A stretch of DNA of 64,000 nt from Saccharopolyspora galaxeae (GTDB lineage: Bacteria; Actinomycetota; Actinomycetes; Mycobacteriales; Pseudonocardiaceae): positions 248,001 to 312,000 of the forward strand of contig NZ_JADDUE010000006.1 of the NCBI RefSeq assembly GCF_016526145.1. Direction: 5' to 3'. Below, piece by piece: positions 1-9,221 of this stretch. Every line of letters begins with the position of its first letter. Position 1 is the first letter of the stretch. The position numbers were made by a program, and so were the translations under genes. A model generated the notes under the pieces. That model worked only from the letters and a program-made list of their open reading frames with translations. It searched no databases and had not been told where the DNA came from.

Positions 1-303
1 GCCACAGGGGAGAGACTCCACATATCCACCTCGACAGGTATGGGCAAGGTACAGCCTTACGAGATCAAAATACTCTCAGTGTCCACTTCAGTGCTACGGG
101 CCACGTGAGGAAGCGTGTGGTGTGGAGGTCAGGGCGAGTCTGGTGTACTCGACTGGTGCCTAAGGAGACTGCTTGCGAGACAAGCGGGCGCCGTGGGTGC
201 GAGTTTGGGTGCGAACTGGTGCGGATGACGCACCCAGAGCGATGCCAGCAGCAACGGCACACGGTGTTTGCCCAGGTGAGCCGCCAGAGCCACACGTGAC
301 GTT
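1..303. other. Flank left of the tRNA fragment, no supported gene
   Basis: Several short open frames exist on both strands, but none has a recognisable domain, a convincing ribosome binding site or consistent codon bias. The stretch contains repeated GGTGCGA-type words near 196-220, and similar words recur near 400-417 on the other side of the tRNA fragment. I read it as the noncoding edge of an integrated element or its scar. The element itself, if present, would lie to the left of the window. Confidence 0.4.
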
Positions 304-350
304 GGTCTCATAATCCGTCAGCCGTGGGTTCAAGTCCCACCTGCCCCACC
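304..350 (+). other. 3' half of a tRNA-Met (CAT) gene, probable att scar
   Basis: The sequence reads as the 3' portion of an elongator-type tRNA-Met: a CTCATAA anticodon loop at 307-313 (anticodon CAT at 309-311), then a T arm with stem GTGGG/CCCAC around TTCAAGT, then an acceptor strand TGCCCCA with a following CC. No matching 5' half (D arm or the complementary TGGGGCA acceptor strand) lies upstream, so it is not a complete tRNA. Actinomycete integrative elements commonly recombine into tRNA 3' ends and leave such a segment at the distal junction. I infer an attL/attR or an excision scar. No integrase is visible in the window. Confidence 0.6.
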
Positions 351-479
351 GCATGACCTGCGTCGACACTGAAGCCGAGATCGAATCGCGGCGCTCCGGT
401 GCGAGACCGGGTGCGAGTAGTTCCCCGAACCTGCCTGCACGCCCTCAGCGGCGGCCGCGTGGTTCGAGGTGCGCGCCTG

Positions 480-515
480 CGGATGCAGGGTCTGTCCGAT
501 CAACGGTGTTTCCGG
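480..515. repeat. Left end of IS256-family element: target duplication plus inverted repeat
   Basis: CGGATGCA at 480-487 is the left copy of an 8-bp target site duplication. The left terminal inverted repeat follows at 488-515, starting GGG and ending in the 14-bp core AACGGTGTTTCCGG (502-515). Against the right end, 22 of 28 positions match, including all 14 core bases. Eight-base duplications are usual for IS256-family insertions. Confidence 0.85.
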
Positions 516-1895
516 CGGTTCGGTCAGTAGGTTTCAGCGGCCGGCCAGCGGTCGCTGAAGGTGATGGCGAATGCGTTGATCACGGGCTTCCAGCGTTGCG
601 TCCATCGTGCCCGGCCGGTGCCGGTGGGGTCCAGGCTACGGGTGACGAGGTACAGGCACTTCATCGCGGCCTGCTCGGTGGGGAAATGGCCTCGTGCTCG
701 TACGGCTCGCCGATAGCGGGCATTGAGTGATTCGATCGCGTTCGTCGAACAGATCATCCGTCGTATCTCGACGTCGTAGTCGAGGAACGGGATGAACTCC
801 TGCCAAGCGTTGCGCCACAAACGAATCACCGCGGCATGGCGCGCGCCCCATTTATCGTCGAGTTCGTCGAGTGCGACCGCTGCGGCCTCCGGCGACGACG
901 CGGTGTAGATCGGGATAAGGTCGCGTTTGAGCTCTTCCCAGTATTTCCGCGATACCAGCCGGAACGAGTTGCGGATCAGGTGAATGATGCAGGTTTGCAC
1001 GATCGTCTGGGGCCAGACGTTCGCGACGACCTCGGGTAGCCCTTTCAGACCGTCGCAGACGAGGAAGAAAACGTCTTTGACGCCGCGGTTTTTCAGGCCG
1101 ATCAGGAAACTCATCCAGAACTTCGCGCCCTCGCCGCCCCCGGTGCCCATGGACAGGGCCAGGACGTCCTTGCGGCCGTCGAGCGTGACGCCGATGGCGG
1201 CGTAGACGGGCCGGTTGGCCACCTGCCCGTCTCGGACCTTCACGTAGATGGCGTCGATGAACACCGCCGCGTAGATCGAGTCCAGGGGTCGGTCGGACCA
1301 GTCGTCCATCTCCGCGACGACCTTGTCGGTGATGGTTGAGATCGTGTCCTTGGACACCGAGGTGCCGTAGATGTCGGCGAAATGCGATGCGATTTCGCCG
1401 GTGGTGAGGCCTTTCGCATACAACGACAGCACGATCTCGTCAACACTGCCCAGACGGCGCTGCCGCTTTTTCACGATCTGCGGAGTAAACGTGCCTGAGC
1501 GATCCCGCGGGACCGCGATCTCCACATCGCCGGCCGCATCCGAGATCACCGTCTTGGCCCGTGTCCCATTCCGGACATTATCCGATTCCCGCTCGGCGTC
1601 GGCCTGATGTTTCTCATGGCCGAGATGCTCGGTCATTTCTTCGTTCAAGGCTGTTTCCAGAACGTTTTTGGTGAACATCTTCAACAGTCCACCCGGACCG
1701 GTCAGATCCAGCCCTTGCTCACGGGCCTGGGAGATCATCTCCGCCGCTGCGGCCTGCTCCGGCGACAGCTGTCGCCCTGAATTCTTCTCACTTTTCGATG
1801 TGCTCACAGCATCGGATGCCATCAGTCACGGCGCCCTTCCCACCGGACCTTCGTCCGGCGCGTCAGACCGGAAACACCGTTCGACCGACACTCCC
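488..1895 (-). mobile_element. Complete IS256-family insertion sequence, about 1.41 kb
   Basis: A 1408-bp element has imperfect 28-bp terminal inverted repeats (488-515 and 1868-1895), is flanked by identical 8-bp duplications (CGGATGCA at 480-487 and 1896-1903), and carries one intact transposase gene on the minus strand. The exact duplication and intact gene point to a recent, probably still active insertion. It sits between the tRNA fragment and the terminator of gdhA, so it breaks no recognisable gene. The distance from the right duplication to the gdhA terminator hairpin is only 4 bp. Confidence 0.9.
524..1822 (-). CDS. IS256-family (Mutator-type) transposase
   Basis: This 432-aa protein is full length for the IS256 family and catalyses copy-out/paste-in transposition of the surrounding element. 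The DDE catalytic triad is visible at about D190 (in FIDAIYVK), D257 (in LVCDGLKG) and E364 (in CSTNAIESLN), and the C-x2-H motif of the family is present as CIIH at 278-281. The N-terminal 100 residues hold the basic DNA-binding part, with LTTGEIASHFADIYG near 139-153 resembling the helix-turn-helix of these enzymes. The start ATG is just inside the right inverted repeat and the stop is close to the left one, leaving no passenger genes. There is no frameshift, so it is probably functional. Confidence 0.93.
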   Translation of the reverse strand: MASDAVSTSKSEKNSGRQLSPEQAAAAEMISQAREQGLDLTGPGGLLKMFTKNVLETALNEEMTEHLGHEKHQADAERESDNVRNGTRAKTVISDAAGDVEIAVPRDRSGTFTPQIVKKRQRRLGSVDEIVLSLYAKGLTTGEIASHFADIYGTSVSKDTISTITDKVVAEMDDWSDRPLDSIYAAVFIDAIYVKVRDGQVANRPVYAAIGVTLDGRKDVLALSMGTGGGEGAKFWMSFLIGLKNRGVKDVFFLVCDGLKGLPEVVANVWPQTIVQTCIIHLIRNSFRLVSRKYWEELKRDLIPIYTASSPEAAAVALDELDDKWGARHAAVIRLWRNAWQEFIPFLDYDVEIRRMICSTNAIESLNARYRRAVRARGHFPTEQAAMKCLYLVTRSLDPTGTGRARWTQRWKPVINAFAITFSDRWPAAETY

Positions 1896-1903
1896 CGGAT
1901 GCA
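1868..1903. repeat. Right end of IS256-family element: inverted repeat plus target duplication
   Basis: The right inverted repeat (1868-1895) carries the complement of the AACGGTGTTTCCGG core at 1868-1881. The second copy of the target duplication CGGATGCA follows at 1896-1903, identical to the left copy at 480-487. Confidence 0.85.
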
Positions 1904-1907
1904 CGAA

Positions 1908-1954
1908 CGCCCCGCGGTCCCGCCGGCCGTTGGGCCAGTCGGGAAAGCGGGGCG
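1908..1954 (-). terminator. Hairpin terminator downstream of gdhA
   Basis: An 8-bp GC stem CGCCCCGC (1908-1915) / GCGGGGCG (1947-1954) encloses a second stem TCCCG/CGGGA (1918-1922/1940-1944) and an inner GGCC/GGCC pairing. It begins 25 bp after the gdhA stop and is probably its transcription terminator. There is no clear U tract, which is usual in high-GC actinobacteria. The IS element inserted directly beside it. Confidence 0.55.
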
Positions 1955-1979
1955 CGAGACGAGTGTGTGCAGCCCGGGT

Positions 1980-3413
<1,434 letters not shown>

Positions 3414-3471
3414 TCACTCCTGGTGAGGCGCTGGCCAGTCGCCCGGGTCGGAGCTGCTCGCGACACCGCGA

Positions 3472-3495
3472 CATGATCATTATCATGAATATAAT
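3472..3495 (+). promoter_or_regulatory. AT-rich palindrome and TATAAT -10 box between gdhA and the alcohol dehydrogenase
   Basis: CATGATCATTATCATG (3472-3487) has perfect 6-bp arms (CATGAT/ATCATG) and is followed 2 bp later by a consensus -10 box TATAAT (3490-3495) facing the alcohol dehydrogenase. There is no recognisable -35 at the right distance; the palindrome occupies that space. This is the layout of a factor-controlled promoter. The minus strand also reads GATAAT inside the palindrome, so it may serve gdhA too. The pattern resembles Fur/Zur-type boxes, but the regulator is unknown. Confidence 0.45.
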
Positions 3496-3563
3496 CAAAA
3501 TCCTTGACCTGCCGTGTGGTCGCGGTCACGCTTGCTCCCGTCAACGGCGACGAAGGAGTCCGA

Positions 3564-4682
3564 ATGAAGACCGAAGGAGCCCTGCTCTGGGAACCGGGCA
3601 CCCGATCCGGCTGGAGCGTCGAGGAGATCGAGCTCGACCCGCCGAAGGAACGGGAAGTGCTGGTCAAGCTGGCCGCCTCCGGAATCTGCCACAGTGACGA
3701 CCACCTCGACACCGGCGACCTGCCGCTGGACTGGAAGCCGATCCTCGGCGGGCACGAAGGCGCGGGCGTGGTGCAGGAGGTCGGGCCCGGCGTCACCGAA
3801 CTCGAAGTCGGCGACCACGTCGTGCTGTCCTTCCTGCCGTCCTGCGGGCACTGCGACATGTGCGTCAAAGGCAAGGCGAACATGTGCGCGCTCGGCGCCG
3901 GAGTGCTCGCCGGTTACGCGCCGGACGGCACCAAACGCGTCCACGCGCGCGGGCAAGGCGTCGGGGCGATGTCGTACCTGGGCACCTTCAGCCCCTACGT
4001 CGTGGCTCCGCTGGACGCCGCGGTGCGCATCGACGAGGACATCCCGCTGGACAAGGCGGCGCTGATCGGTTGCGGCGTGCCGACCGGCTGGGGTTCCTCG
4101 GTGTACGCCGCGGAGATCGAACTCGGCGACACGGTCGTCGTCTTCGGCGTCGGCGGAGTCGGCATGAACGCGGTGCAGGGCGCGGTGCACCGCGGCGCGA
4201 AGAACATCGTCGCCGTCGACCCGGTCTCCTACAAGCGCGACCAGGCCGCACTGTTCGGAGCCACGCACACCGCCGCCGACGCGGCCGAAGCCACCTCGAT
4301 CGTCGAAGGCCTGACCAACGGGCAGATGGCCGACCGGGTGATCGTCACCGTGGGGGTTTGCTACTCGGACGTGCTCGCGCCCGCGGAAGTGCTGACCAAA
4401 CGCGGTGGCGTGCTGGTGCTGACCTCCGCCGCCCCGGTCGCCCAGACCAGTACCGAGATCAACCTGTTCACCCTCGCGATGTCCGGCAAGCGGTTGCAGG
4501 GCTCGCTCTACGGCACGACCAACGCGCGCACGGACATCCCGCTGATCGCCGACATGTACCGCAACGGGCGGTTCAAGCTCGACGAGCTGATCACCCGCAC
4601 CTACGACCTGCACGACATCAACCGCGCGTTCGCGGACATGCGGGAAGGCAAGAACATCCGCGGCGTGATCATGTTCGATTGA
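3564..4682 (+). CDS. NDMA-dependent alcohol dehydrogenase (mycofactocin-associated type)
   Basis: This zinc-dependent medium-chain alcohol dehydrogenase has 372 aa. Catalytic-zinc ligands are visible at C42 (GICHSDDH) and H64-E65 (GGHEGAG), the structural zinc is held by C94, C97, C100 and C108, and the Rossmann motif is GVGGVG. The sequence fits the family of actinobacterial enzymes that hold NAD(H) tightly and need an artificial acceptor (NDMA) in vitro, with mycofactocin as the proposed natural electron carrier. I chose the ATG at 3564 because it follows GAAGGAG by a normal distance and gives the family N-terminus MKTEGALLWEPG; the longer open frame upstream adds unmatched sequence. A SnoaL-like gene follows 28 bp downstream. 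No mycofactocin biosynthesis gene is in the window. Confidence 0.85.
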   Translation: MKTEGALLWEPGTRSGWSVEEIELDPPKEREVLVKLAASGICHSDDHLDTGDLPLDWKPILGGHEGAGVVQEVGPGVTELEVGDHVVLSFLPSCGHCDMCVKGKANMCALGAGVLAGYAPDGTKRVHARGQGVGAMSYLGTFSPYVVAPLDAAVRIDEDIPLDKAALIGCGVPTGWGSSVYAAEIELGDTVVVFGVGGVGMNAVQGAVHRGAKNIVAVDPVSYKRDQAALFGATHTAADAAEATSIVEGLTNGQMADRVIVTVGVCYSDVLAPAEVLTKRGGVLVLTSAAPVAQTSTEINLFTLAMSGKRLQGSLYGTTNARTDIPLIADMYRNGRFKLDELITRTYDLHDINRAFADMREGKNIRGVIMFD

Positions 4683-4710
4683 TCCGCCGGCGCCGAGGGA
4701 AGGAGTCCGG

Positions 4711-5133
4711 ATGGGGATCGAAGACGGTGCGCAGGTCGTGCGCCGCTACCTCGACGCGGTCGGGGAGCTGGACCACGAAGCCCTCACCGCCACGTTCCAT
4801 CCGCAAGTCGTCATGCTCCTGCCGTTCGCCCCGGAGGGCATTCCGCAGGAGATCTCCGGCAAGGACGCGGTGTCCGAGGCCATGAGCGGGATGTTCTCGC
4901 TCGTGACGCCGCTGAACTTCCGGGACTACCGGATCACCAGGCTGGAGGGGGAGCCGACCTACCTCGCGACCTACACCAGCGACTCCACGATCAGGTCGAC
5001 CGGGCTGCCGTACCGGAACAACTACATCTCGTGGTTCACCGTGCAGGACGGCCTGATCTCGCGCTTCGCCGAGTACTTCGACCCGATGGTCTTCGCCAAG
5101 GCCATGGGCGCCACGGTGCAGATGCCCGGTTGA
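4711..5133 (+). CDS. SnoaL/NTF2-like domain protein
   Basis: This 140-aa protein has the NTF2-like fold pattern: an N-terminal helix (AQVVRRYLDAVGELDHEALTA), a hydrophobic strand region, and a closing WFTVQDGLISRFAEYFDP motif typical of SnoaL-like polyketide-cyclase/limonene-epoxide-hydrolase relatives. It starts at an ATG after AAGGAG, 28 bp behind the NDMA-type alcohol dehydrogenase, and is very probably co-transcribed with it. The same pairing of such a dehydrogenase with an NTF2-like gene is known in mycobacteria. The substrate is unknown; the protein may bind or isomerise a product of the dehydrogenase. Confidence 0.75.
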   Translation: MGIEDGAQVVRRYLDAVGELDHEALTATFHPQVVMLLPFAPEGIPQEISGKDAVSEAMSGMFSLVTPLNFRDYRITRLEGEPTYLATYTSDSTIRSTGLPYRNNYISWFTVQDGLISRFAEYFDPMVFAKAMGATVQMPG

Positions 5134-5247
5134 GCGCGCGGCGCATTTTCCGGGAAGCCGCCGGAATCGATGTTGTGAGCCGGTTCATCGCCGAGATCGT
5201 TGTACCGGCGAACCCGCCTTGGCACCGTGATGTCCGAGGAGGCGGGA

Positions 5248-5859
5248 ATGAGTCGATACGCGCGCGTGGCGTTCACCGACGCGGTCCGGGACATGCAGGT
5301 GGAGCAGGGCAGCCGCCCACCGCACCGCAGGGACCTGGGCTCGGCGGTGGGCGCCGACCCGGATCCGCTGGGTGAGCGGGAGACCGCGTTCATCAGCGAG
5401 CGGGACGGCTGCTACCTCGCGACCGTCGGTGCGACCGGCTGGCCGTACGTGCAGTTCCGCGGCGGTCCGCCCGGGTTCCTGCACGTGCTTGACCCCCGCA
5501 CGCTCGGGTACGCGGACGTGCGGGGGAATCGGCAGTACATCACCGACGGGAACGTGCGCGGCGACGACCGGGTCGCCATGTTCTTCATGGACTACGCGCA
5601 CCGCACCAGGCTCAAGCTGTTCGGGCGCGCGCAGGTGCGCGGCCTCGACGACGACCCGGCGTTGACCGCCGAGCTGAGCGAGCCGCGCACCGACGGCCGG
5701 GTGGAACGGTTGGTGCTGATCAACGTCGAGGGCTACGACTGGAACTGCCCGAAGCACATCCCGCACCGCTACTCCGCGGCAGACCTGGCCAAGCTGAACC
5801 ACCGCGTGGACCAGCTCGAAGCGGAGAACGCAGCGCTGCGGGCCCGGCTCGGGGAGTGA
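5248..5859 (+). CDS. Pyridoxamine 5'-phosphate oxidase-family FMN-binding protein
   Basis: This 203-aa protein carries a split-barrel flavin-binding core: FISERDGCYLATVGATGWPYVQFRGGPPGFLHVLD, then an RVAMFFMDYAHRTRLKLFGRAQV strand pair characteristic of PNPOx-like proteins. The C-terminus ends in a leucine-rich helix (LAKLNHRVDQLEAENAALRARL) that should form a coiled coil. I chose the ATG at 5248 because GAGGAGGCGGGA lies directly before it; an upstream in-frame extension to 5200 has no such support. It is co-directional with the alcohol dehydrogenase pair. True pyridoxamine-phosphate oxidase activity is unlikely; these proteins usually act on other flavin, F420 or haem-type substrates. Confidence 0.75.
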   Translation: MSRYARVAFTDAVRDMQVEQGSRPPHRRDLGSAVGADPDPLGERETAFISERDGCYLATVGATGWPYVQFRGGPPGFLHVLDPRTLGYADVRGNRQYITDGNVRGDDRVAMFFMDYAHRTRLKLFGRAQVRGLDDDPALTAELSEPRTDGRVERLVLINVEGYDWNCPKHIPHRYSAADLAKLNHRVDQLEAENAALRARLGE

Positions 5860-6339
5860 TCAGGCGGTGCCTTCGTAGGCTTTGCGCAGGGCCTTCACGT
5901 CGAGCTTGTGCATGGTGTACATCGCCTGCTTGAGGCGGTCGGTGCGCGCCTGGTCCGGGTCGCGCAGCATCTCGAACAGCTCCTGCGGCGCGACCTGCCA
6001 GGAGAGCCCGAAGCGGTCCTTGAGCCAGCCGCACGGTCCCTGCTCACCGCCGCCCGTGAGCAGCTGCTCGGTGCGCCGGTCCACCTCTTCCTGCGACTCG
6101 CAGTCCACCATCAGCGAGATGGCTTCGGTGAAGTGGAACAGCGGGCCGCCGTTGAGCCCGACGAATCGCCGCCCGAACAGCTCGAACTCGACGGTCAGCA
6201 CGCTGCCCGCCGGTCCTGGCCCGGATTCGCCGTTGCGCATGACTTCGACGATCCGGGCGTCCTCGAATATCGAGGTGTAGAACTCCGCGGCTTCCTCGGC
6301 CTGACCGTCGAACCACAGGCACGCGGTGATCTTGTTCAT
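5860..6339 (-). CDS. VOC family protein (PhnB / 3-demethylubiquinone methyltransferase-like domain)
   Basis: This 159-aa protein has the vicinal-oxygen-chelate fold of the PhnB/YdcA type, beginning MNKITACLWFDGQAEEAAEFYTSIF and containing GPCGWLKDRFGLSWQVAP, a signature of this subgroup. Despite the old family name it is unlikely to be a ubiquinone methyltransferase; function is unknown and such proteins often act in resistance or small-molecule metabolism. The ATG at 6339 follows GGGAGG (complement) and gives the family start; an upstream in-frame ATG would add 20 unrelated residues. The stop abuts the stop of the convergent PNPOx-like gene with no spacer. Confidence 0.8.
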   Translation of the reverse strand: MNKITACLWFDGQAEEAAEFYTSIFEDARIVEVMRNGESGPGPAGSVLTVEFELFGRRFVGLNGGPLFHFTEAISLMVDCESQEEVDRRTEQLLTGGGEQGPCGWLKDRFGLSWQVAPQELFEMLRDPDQARTDRLKQAMYTMHKLDVKALRKAYEGTA

Positions 6340-6562
6340 GGGCTTGCCTCCCGTAGCTGCGTTGTCCCGATGAGGACTCCGCGGGCCGGGGAAACTCATC
6401 GCGAACGACAGCGGTACCGGTCGGGGCGGTACCGCGAGAGCAGGGCAACGTTACGAGCAGCGGCCGGCCGAGGAAGATGCCGTTGCGAATGATCAGCACC
6501 ACCCGAGCTGAGCCGTGACCGGGCGAAGCGGGAACAGCGCCGCACGGAGGAACGGGGTCCCT

Positions 6563-6808
6563 TCAGCAGCAGCGCGAACCGGGATTCGTGTCGCCGCGAT
6601 CGACGTGCCGCCGCCAGAACTCCCGCTCGCCGAGCGGAGTGCCGGCAGGGTGGTGCGCGCGGTGGTGCTCCAAGTACCGCTCGTAGGCCGTTTCGCCGAC
6701 GATGCCGCGCAGGATCTGCCAGCCCGAGCGCACTGCGCTGCGGAACCGGGCCCAAGCCGCCCGGGACGCGGAACCCCGCGCCCCGGGTGCGCCTGCTGGC
6801 GAACTCAT
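6563..6808 (-). CDS. YbdD/YjiX family small protein (DUF466)
   Basis: This 81-aa protein contains the compact YbdD/YjiX domain: WQILRGIVGETAYERYLEHHRAHHPAGTPLGEREFWRRHVDRGD. It is the usual partner of CstA/YjiY-type transporters. The start ATG overlaps the cstA stop (ATGA at 6805-6808), so translation is probably coupled. The protein is soluble and basic, and its role is unsettled; it may modulate the transporter. The C-terminus ends in two cysteines (SRCC), which is unusual and not needed by the family. Confidence 0.8.
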   Translation of the reverse strand: MSSPAGAPGARGSASRAAWARFRSAVRSGWQILRGIVGETAYERYLEHHRAHHPAGTPLGEREFWRRHVDRGDTNPGSRCC

Positions 6809-8997
6809 GTGCCCGCCCCGATTTCCGCGCGCTCGCGCTGCTGCTGCCGTTCCTCGGCGGTGGGGATCAGCCCGGACGGCGCCCACAGCTGCGACTCGGT
6901 GTGCGGCACCTCGGTGTCCGGAAGCGGCTCGGTCGTGCGCAGCGCCTTGATCCACACCCGGATCGCGTCCACCAGCACGATGATGATCAGCACCGCGAAC
7001 AGCACGCTGAGCACACCGTCCACAGTGGAGTTGGTGACCACCTTGTGCATCTCGTCGACGGTGCTCGCCGATCCCTTGCTGGTCTGGCCCGCATCGATCG
7101 CCGCCTGGTACGAGGCGCGCTGGGCGAAGAAGCCGAGCTTCGGGTCGGGGGAGAAGACCTTCTGCCAGCTCGCGGTCAGCGTCACCACCGCGTCCCAGGC
7201 CAGCGGCACGATCGTCACCCAGGCGTACTTAGCCCGCCCGCGCTTGATCAGGATCGTGGTGGCCACCGCCAGCGCCACCGCCGCGAGCAACTGGTTGGCG
7301 ATGCCGAACAGGGGGAACAGCTGGTTGATCCCGCCCAGCGGGTCGTTGACCCCGGCCCACAGGAAGTAGCCCCAGCCGCCGACGATCGCCGCGCTGGACA
7401 GCCAGATGCCCGGCTTCCAGGTCACGTCCCCGAAGCGCTTCCACACGTTGCCGACCGTGTCCTGCAGCATGAACCGGCCGACCCGGGTGCCCGCGTCCAC
7501 CGTGGTCAGGATGAACAGTGCCTCGAACATGACCGCGAAGTGGTACCAGAACGCCCGCATCGCGTCGCCGCCCATGACCTGCGAGAACACATCGGACAGG
7601 CCGAGCGCGAGAGTCGGTGCGCCGCCGCTGCGCCCGACCAGGGTCTGCTCCTCGACCGCGGCGGCCGCTGCCGCGAGCTGCTCCGGGCTGATCTGGAACC
7701 CGACCCCGGCCACGGCTTGCGAGGCGGATTGCACGGAGTCGCCGAGCGCCGAGCTGGGCATGTTCATCGCGTAGTACATGCCGGGGTCGATGATGCAGGC
7801 CGCGGCCAGCGCCATGATCGCCACGAAGGACTCGGTGAGCATCCCGCCGTAGCCGATGACCCGGACCTGCGACTCCTTCTCGATCAGCTTCGGCGTGGTG
7901 CCGGAGGACACCAGCGCGTGGAAGCCGGACAGCGCGCCGCAGGCGATCTGGATGAACACGAACGGGAACAGCGCGCCCGCGAACACCGGCCCCTGGCCGT
8001 TCCAGGCGAACTCGGTGACCGCCTCGGTCTTCATGGCGGGCATCGCGATCACGATCGAGATCGCCAGCATCACGATGACGCCGACCTTCATGAACGTGCT
8101 CAGGTAGTCCCGCGGTGCCAGCAGCATCCACACCGGCAGCACCGAGGCGACGAACCCGTAGACGATCAGCGCGAACACGACCTCGTTGCCGGTGAGCGTG
8201 AACGTCTCGGCCAGCGCGGAGTCGGCGACCCAGCTGCCGCCGACGATGCTCAGCAGCAGCAGGACGATGCCGATGATCGAGGTCTCGATGATCCGGCCGG
8301 GCCGCACGTAGCGCAGGTAGAAACCCATGAACAGCGCGATCGGGATCGTCATGCCGATCGAGAAGCTGCCCCACGGCGAGCCCTTCAGCGCGCCGACCAC
8401 GACCAGCGCCAGCACCGCCAGCAGGATGATCATGATGGCGAGCACCGCGACCAGCGCCGCCGCACCGCCGACCGGGCCGATCTCCTCGCGGGCCATCTGC
8501 CCGAGGCTGCGCCCGTTGCGCCGGGTGGAGAAGAACAGCACCACCATGTCCTGCACCGCACCGGCGAACACGACTCCGACGATGATCCAGATCGTGCCGG
8601 GCAGGTAACCCATCTGCGCGGCCAGCACCGGGCCGACCAGCGGCCCGGCACCGGCGATCGCGGCGAAGTGGTGGCCGAACAGCACCCGGCGGTCGGTCGG
8701 CTGGAAGTCGGTCGCGTTGTTCAGCCGTTCCGCGGGGGTCGCGCGGGTGTCGTCCACCCGCAGCACCCGTTTCGCGATGAACCGGGCGTAGAAGCGGTAG
8801 GCGATCGCGTACGAGGCCAGCGCGGCGAACACCAGCCAGGCGGCGGAGATCTCCTCGCCGCGGCTGATCGCGATGACCCCCCAAGCGACGGCGCCGACCG
8901 CCGCCACCAGCACCCACGTGATGATCTGCGCAGGGCTCCACTTGCGTCGCTGCGGTGACCCGCCGCTTGGGGTCGCCGTTGTCGTCGTGCTCGCCAC
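6805..8997 (-). CDS. cstA: CstA-family carbon starvation transporter
   Basis: This polytopic membrane protein of 730 aa is in the size range of CstA/BtsT, which import pyruvate or peptides in enteric bacteria. Conserved CstA features visible here are HHFAAIAGAGPLVGPVLAAQMGYLPG, DMVVLFFSTRRNGRSLGQMAREEIG and GFHALVSSGTTPKLI, spread across many hydrophobic helices. The open frame continues far upstream, but that part is a shadow of the next gene. I chose GTG 8997 because it follows CGGAG and precedes a short hydrophilic tail before the first helix (QIITWVLVAAVGAVAWGVIAI). It is translationally coupled to the YbdD gene downstream. The substrate in this organism is inferred, not shown. Confidence 0.88.
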   Translation of the reverse strand: MASTTTTATPSGGSPQRRKWSPAQIITWVLVAAVGAVAWGVIAISRGEEISAAWLVFAALASYAIAYRFYARFIAKRVLRVDDTRATPAERLNNATDFQPTDRRVLFGHHFAAIAGAGPLVGPVLAAQMGYLPGTIWIIVGVVFAGAVQDMVVLFFSTRRNGRSLGQMAREEIGPVGGAAALVAVLAIMIILLAVLALVVVGALKGSPWGSFSIGMTIPIALFMGFYLRYVRPGRIIETSIIGIVLLLLSIVGGSWVADSALAETFTLTGNEVVFALIVYGFVASVLPVWMLLAPRDYLSTFMKVGVIVMLAISIVIAMPAMKTEAVTEFAWNGQGPVFAGALFPFVFIQIACGALSGFHALVSSGTTPKLIEKESQVRVIGYGGMLTESFVAIMALAAACIIDPGMYYAMNMPSSALGDSVQSASQAVAGVGFQISPEQLAAAAAAVEEQTLVGRSGGAPTLALGLSDVFSQVMGGDAMRAFWYHFAVMFEALFILTTVDAGTRVGRFMLQDTVGNVWKRFGDVTWKPGIWLSSAAIVGGWGYFLWAGVNDPLGGINQLFPLFGIANQLLAAVALAVATTILIKRGRAKYAWVTIVPLAWDAVVTLTASWQKVFSPDPKLGFFAQRASYQAAIDAGQTSKGSASTVDEMHKVVTNSTVDGVLSVLFAVLIIIVLVDAIRVWIKALRTTEPLPDTEVPHTESQLWAPSGLIPTAEERQQQRERAEIGAGT

Positions 8998-9186
8998 CGT
9001 CCCCGGACTCCGTTCTGCGATCGCGATCTTCGCGGGCGCATCGTGCTGATCTGATCGCACTGATGTGCAAAGCAGTCGCAAGGATCTGCCTGCGATGTCC
9101 TCGATGTCCAGTGGAAGACCGGGAAGTAATCGGGATGTAAGAGACTTCGCCGGTCGCCCGCACATTTGCGGCCGGGGATGTTGCGC

Positions 9187-9214
9187 CGGGGCCACCGCCG
9201 CACCGGTGGCCCCG
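9187..9214 (-). terminator. Hairpin downstream of the LLM oxidoreductase gene
   Basis: A 10-bp stem (core GGGGCCACC at 9188-9196 with GGTGGCCCC at 9205-9213) and 8-nt loop lie just past the stop of the minus-strand oxidoreductase and about 190 bp upstream of cstA, so it separates the two transcription units. No U tract is evident. Confidence 0.5.
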
Positions 9215-9221
9215 CCCCGGC

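Noticed and set aside
3472-3487. A definite Fur or Zur box
   Set aside because: The resemblance is partial and the regulator is unknown, so only a generic operator is claimed.
6787-8958. A 723-codon plus-strand frame opposite cstA
   Set aside because: It is low-complexity, His/Arg/Asp-rich and without a ribosome binding site: the mirror of a hydrophobic membrane protein gene.
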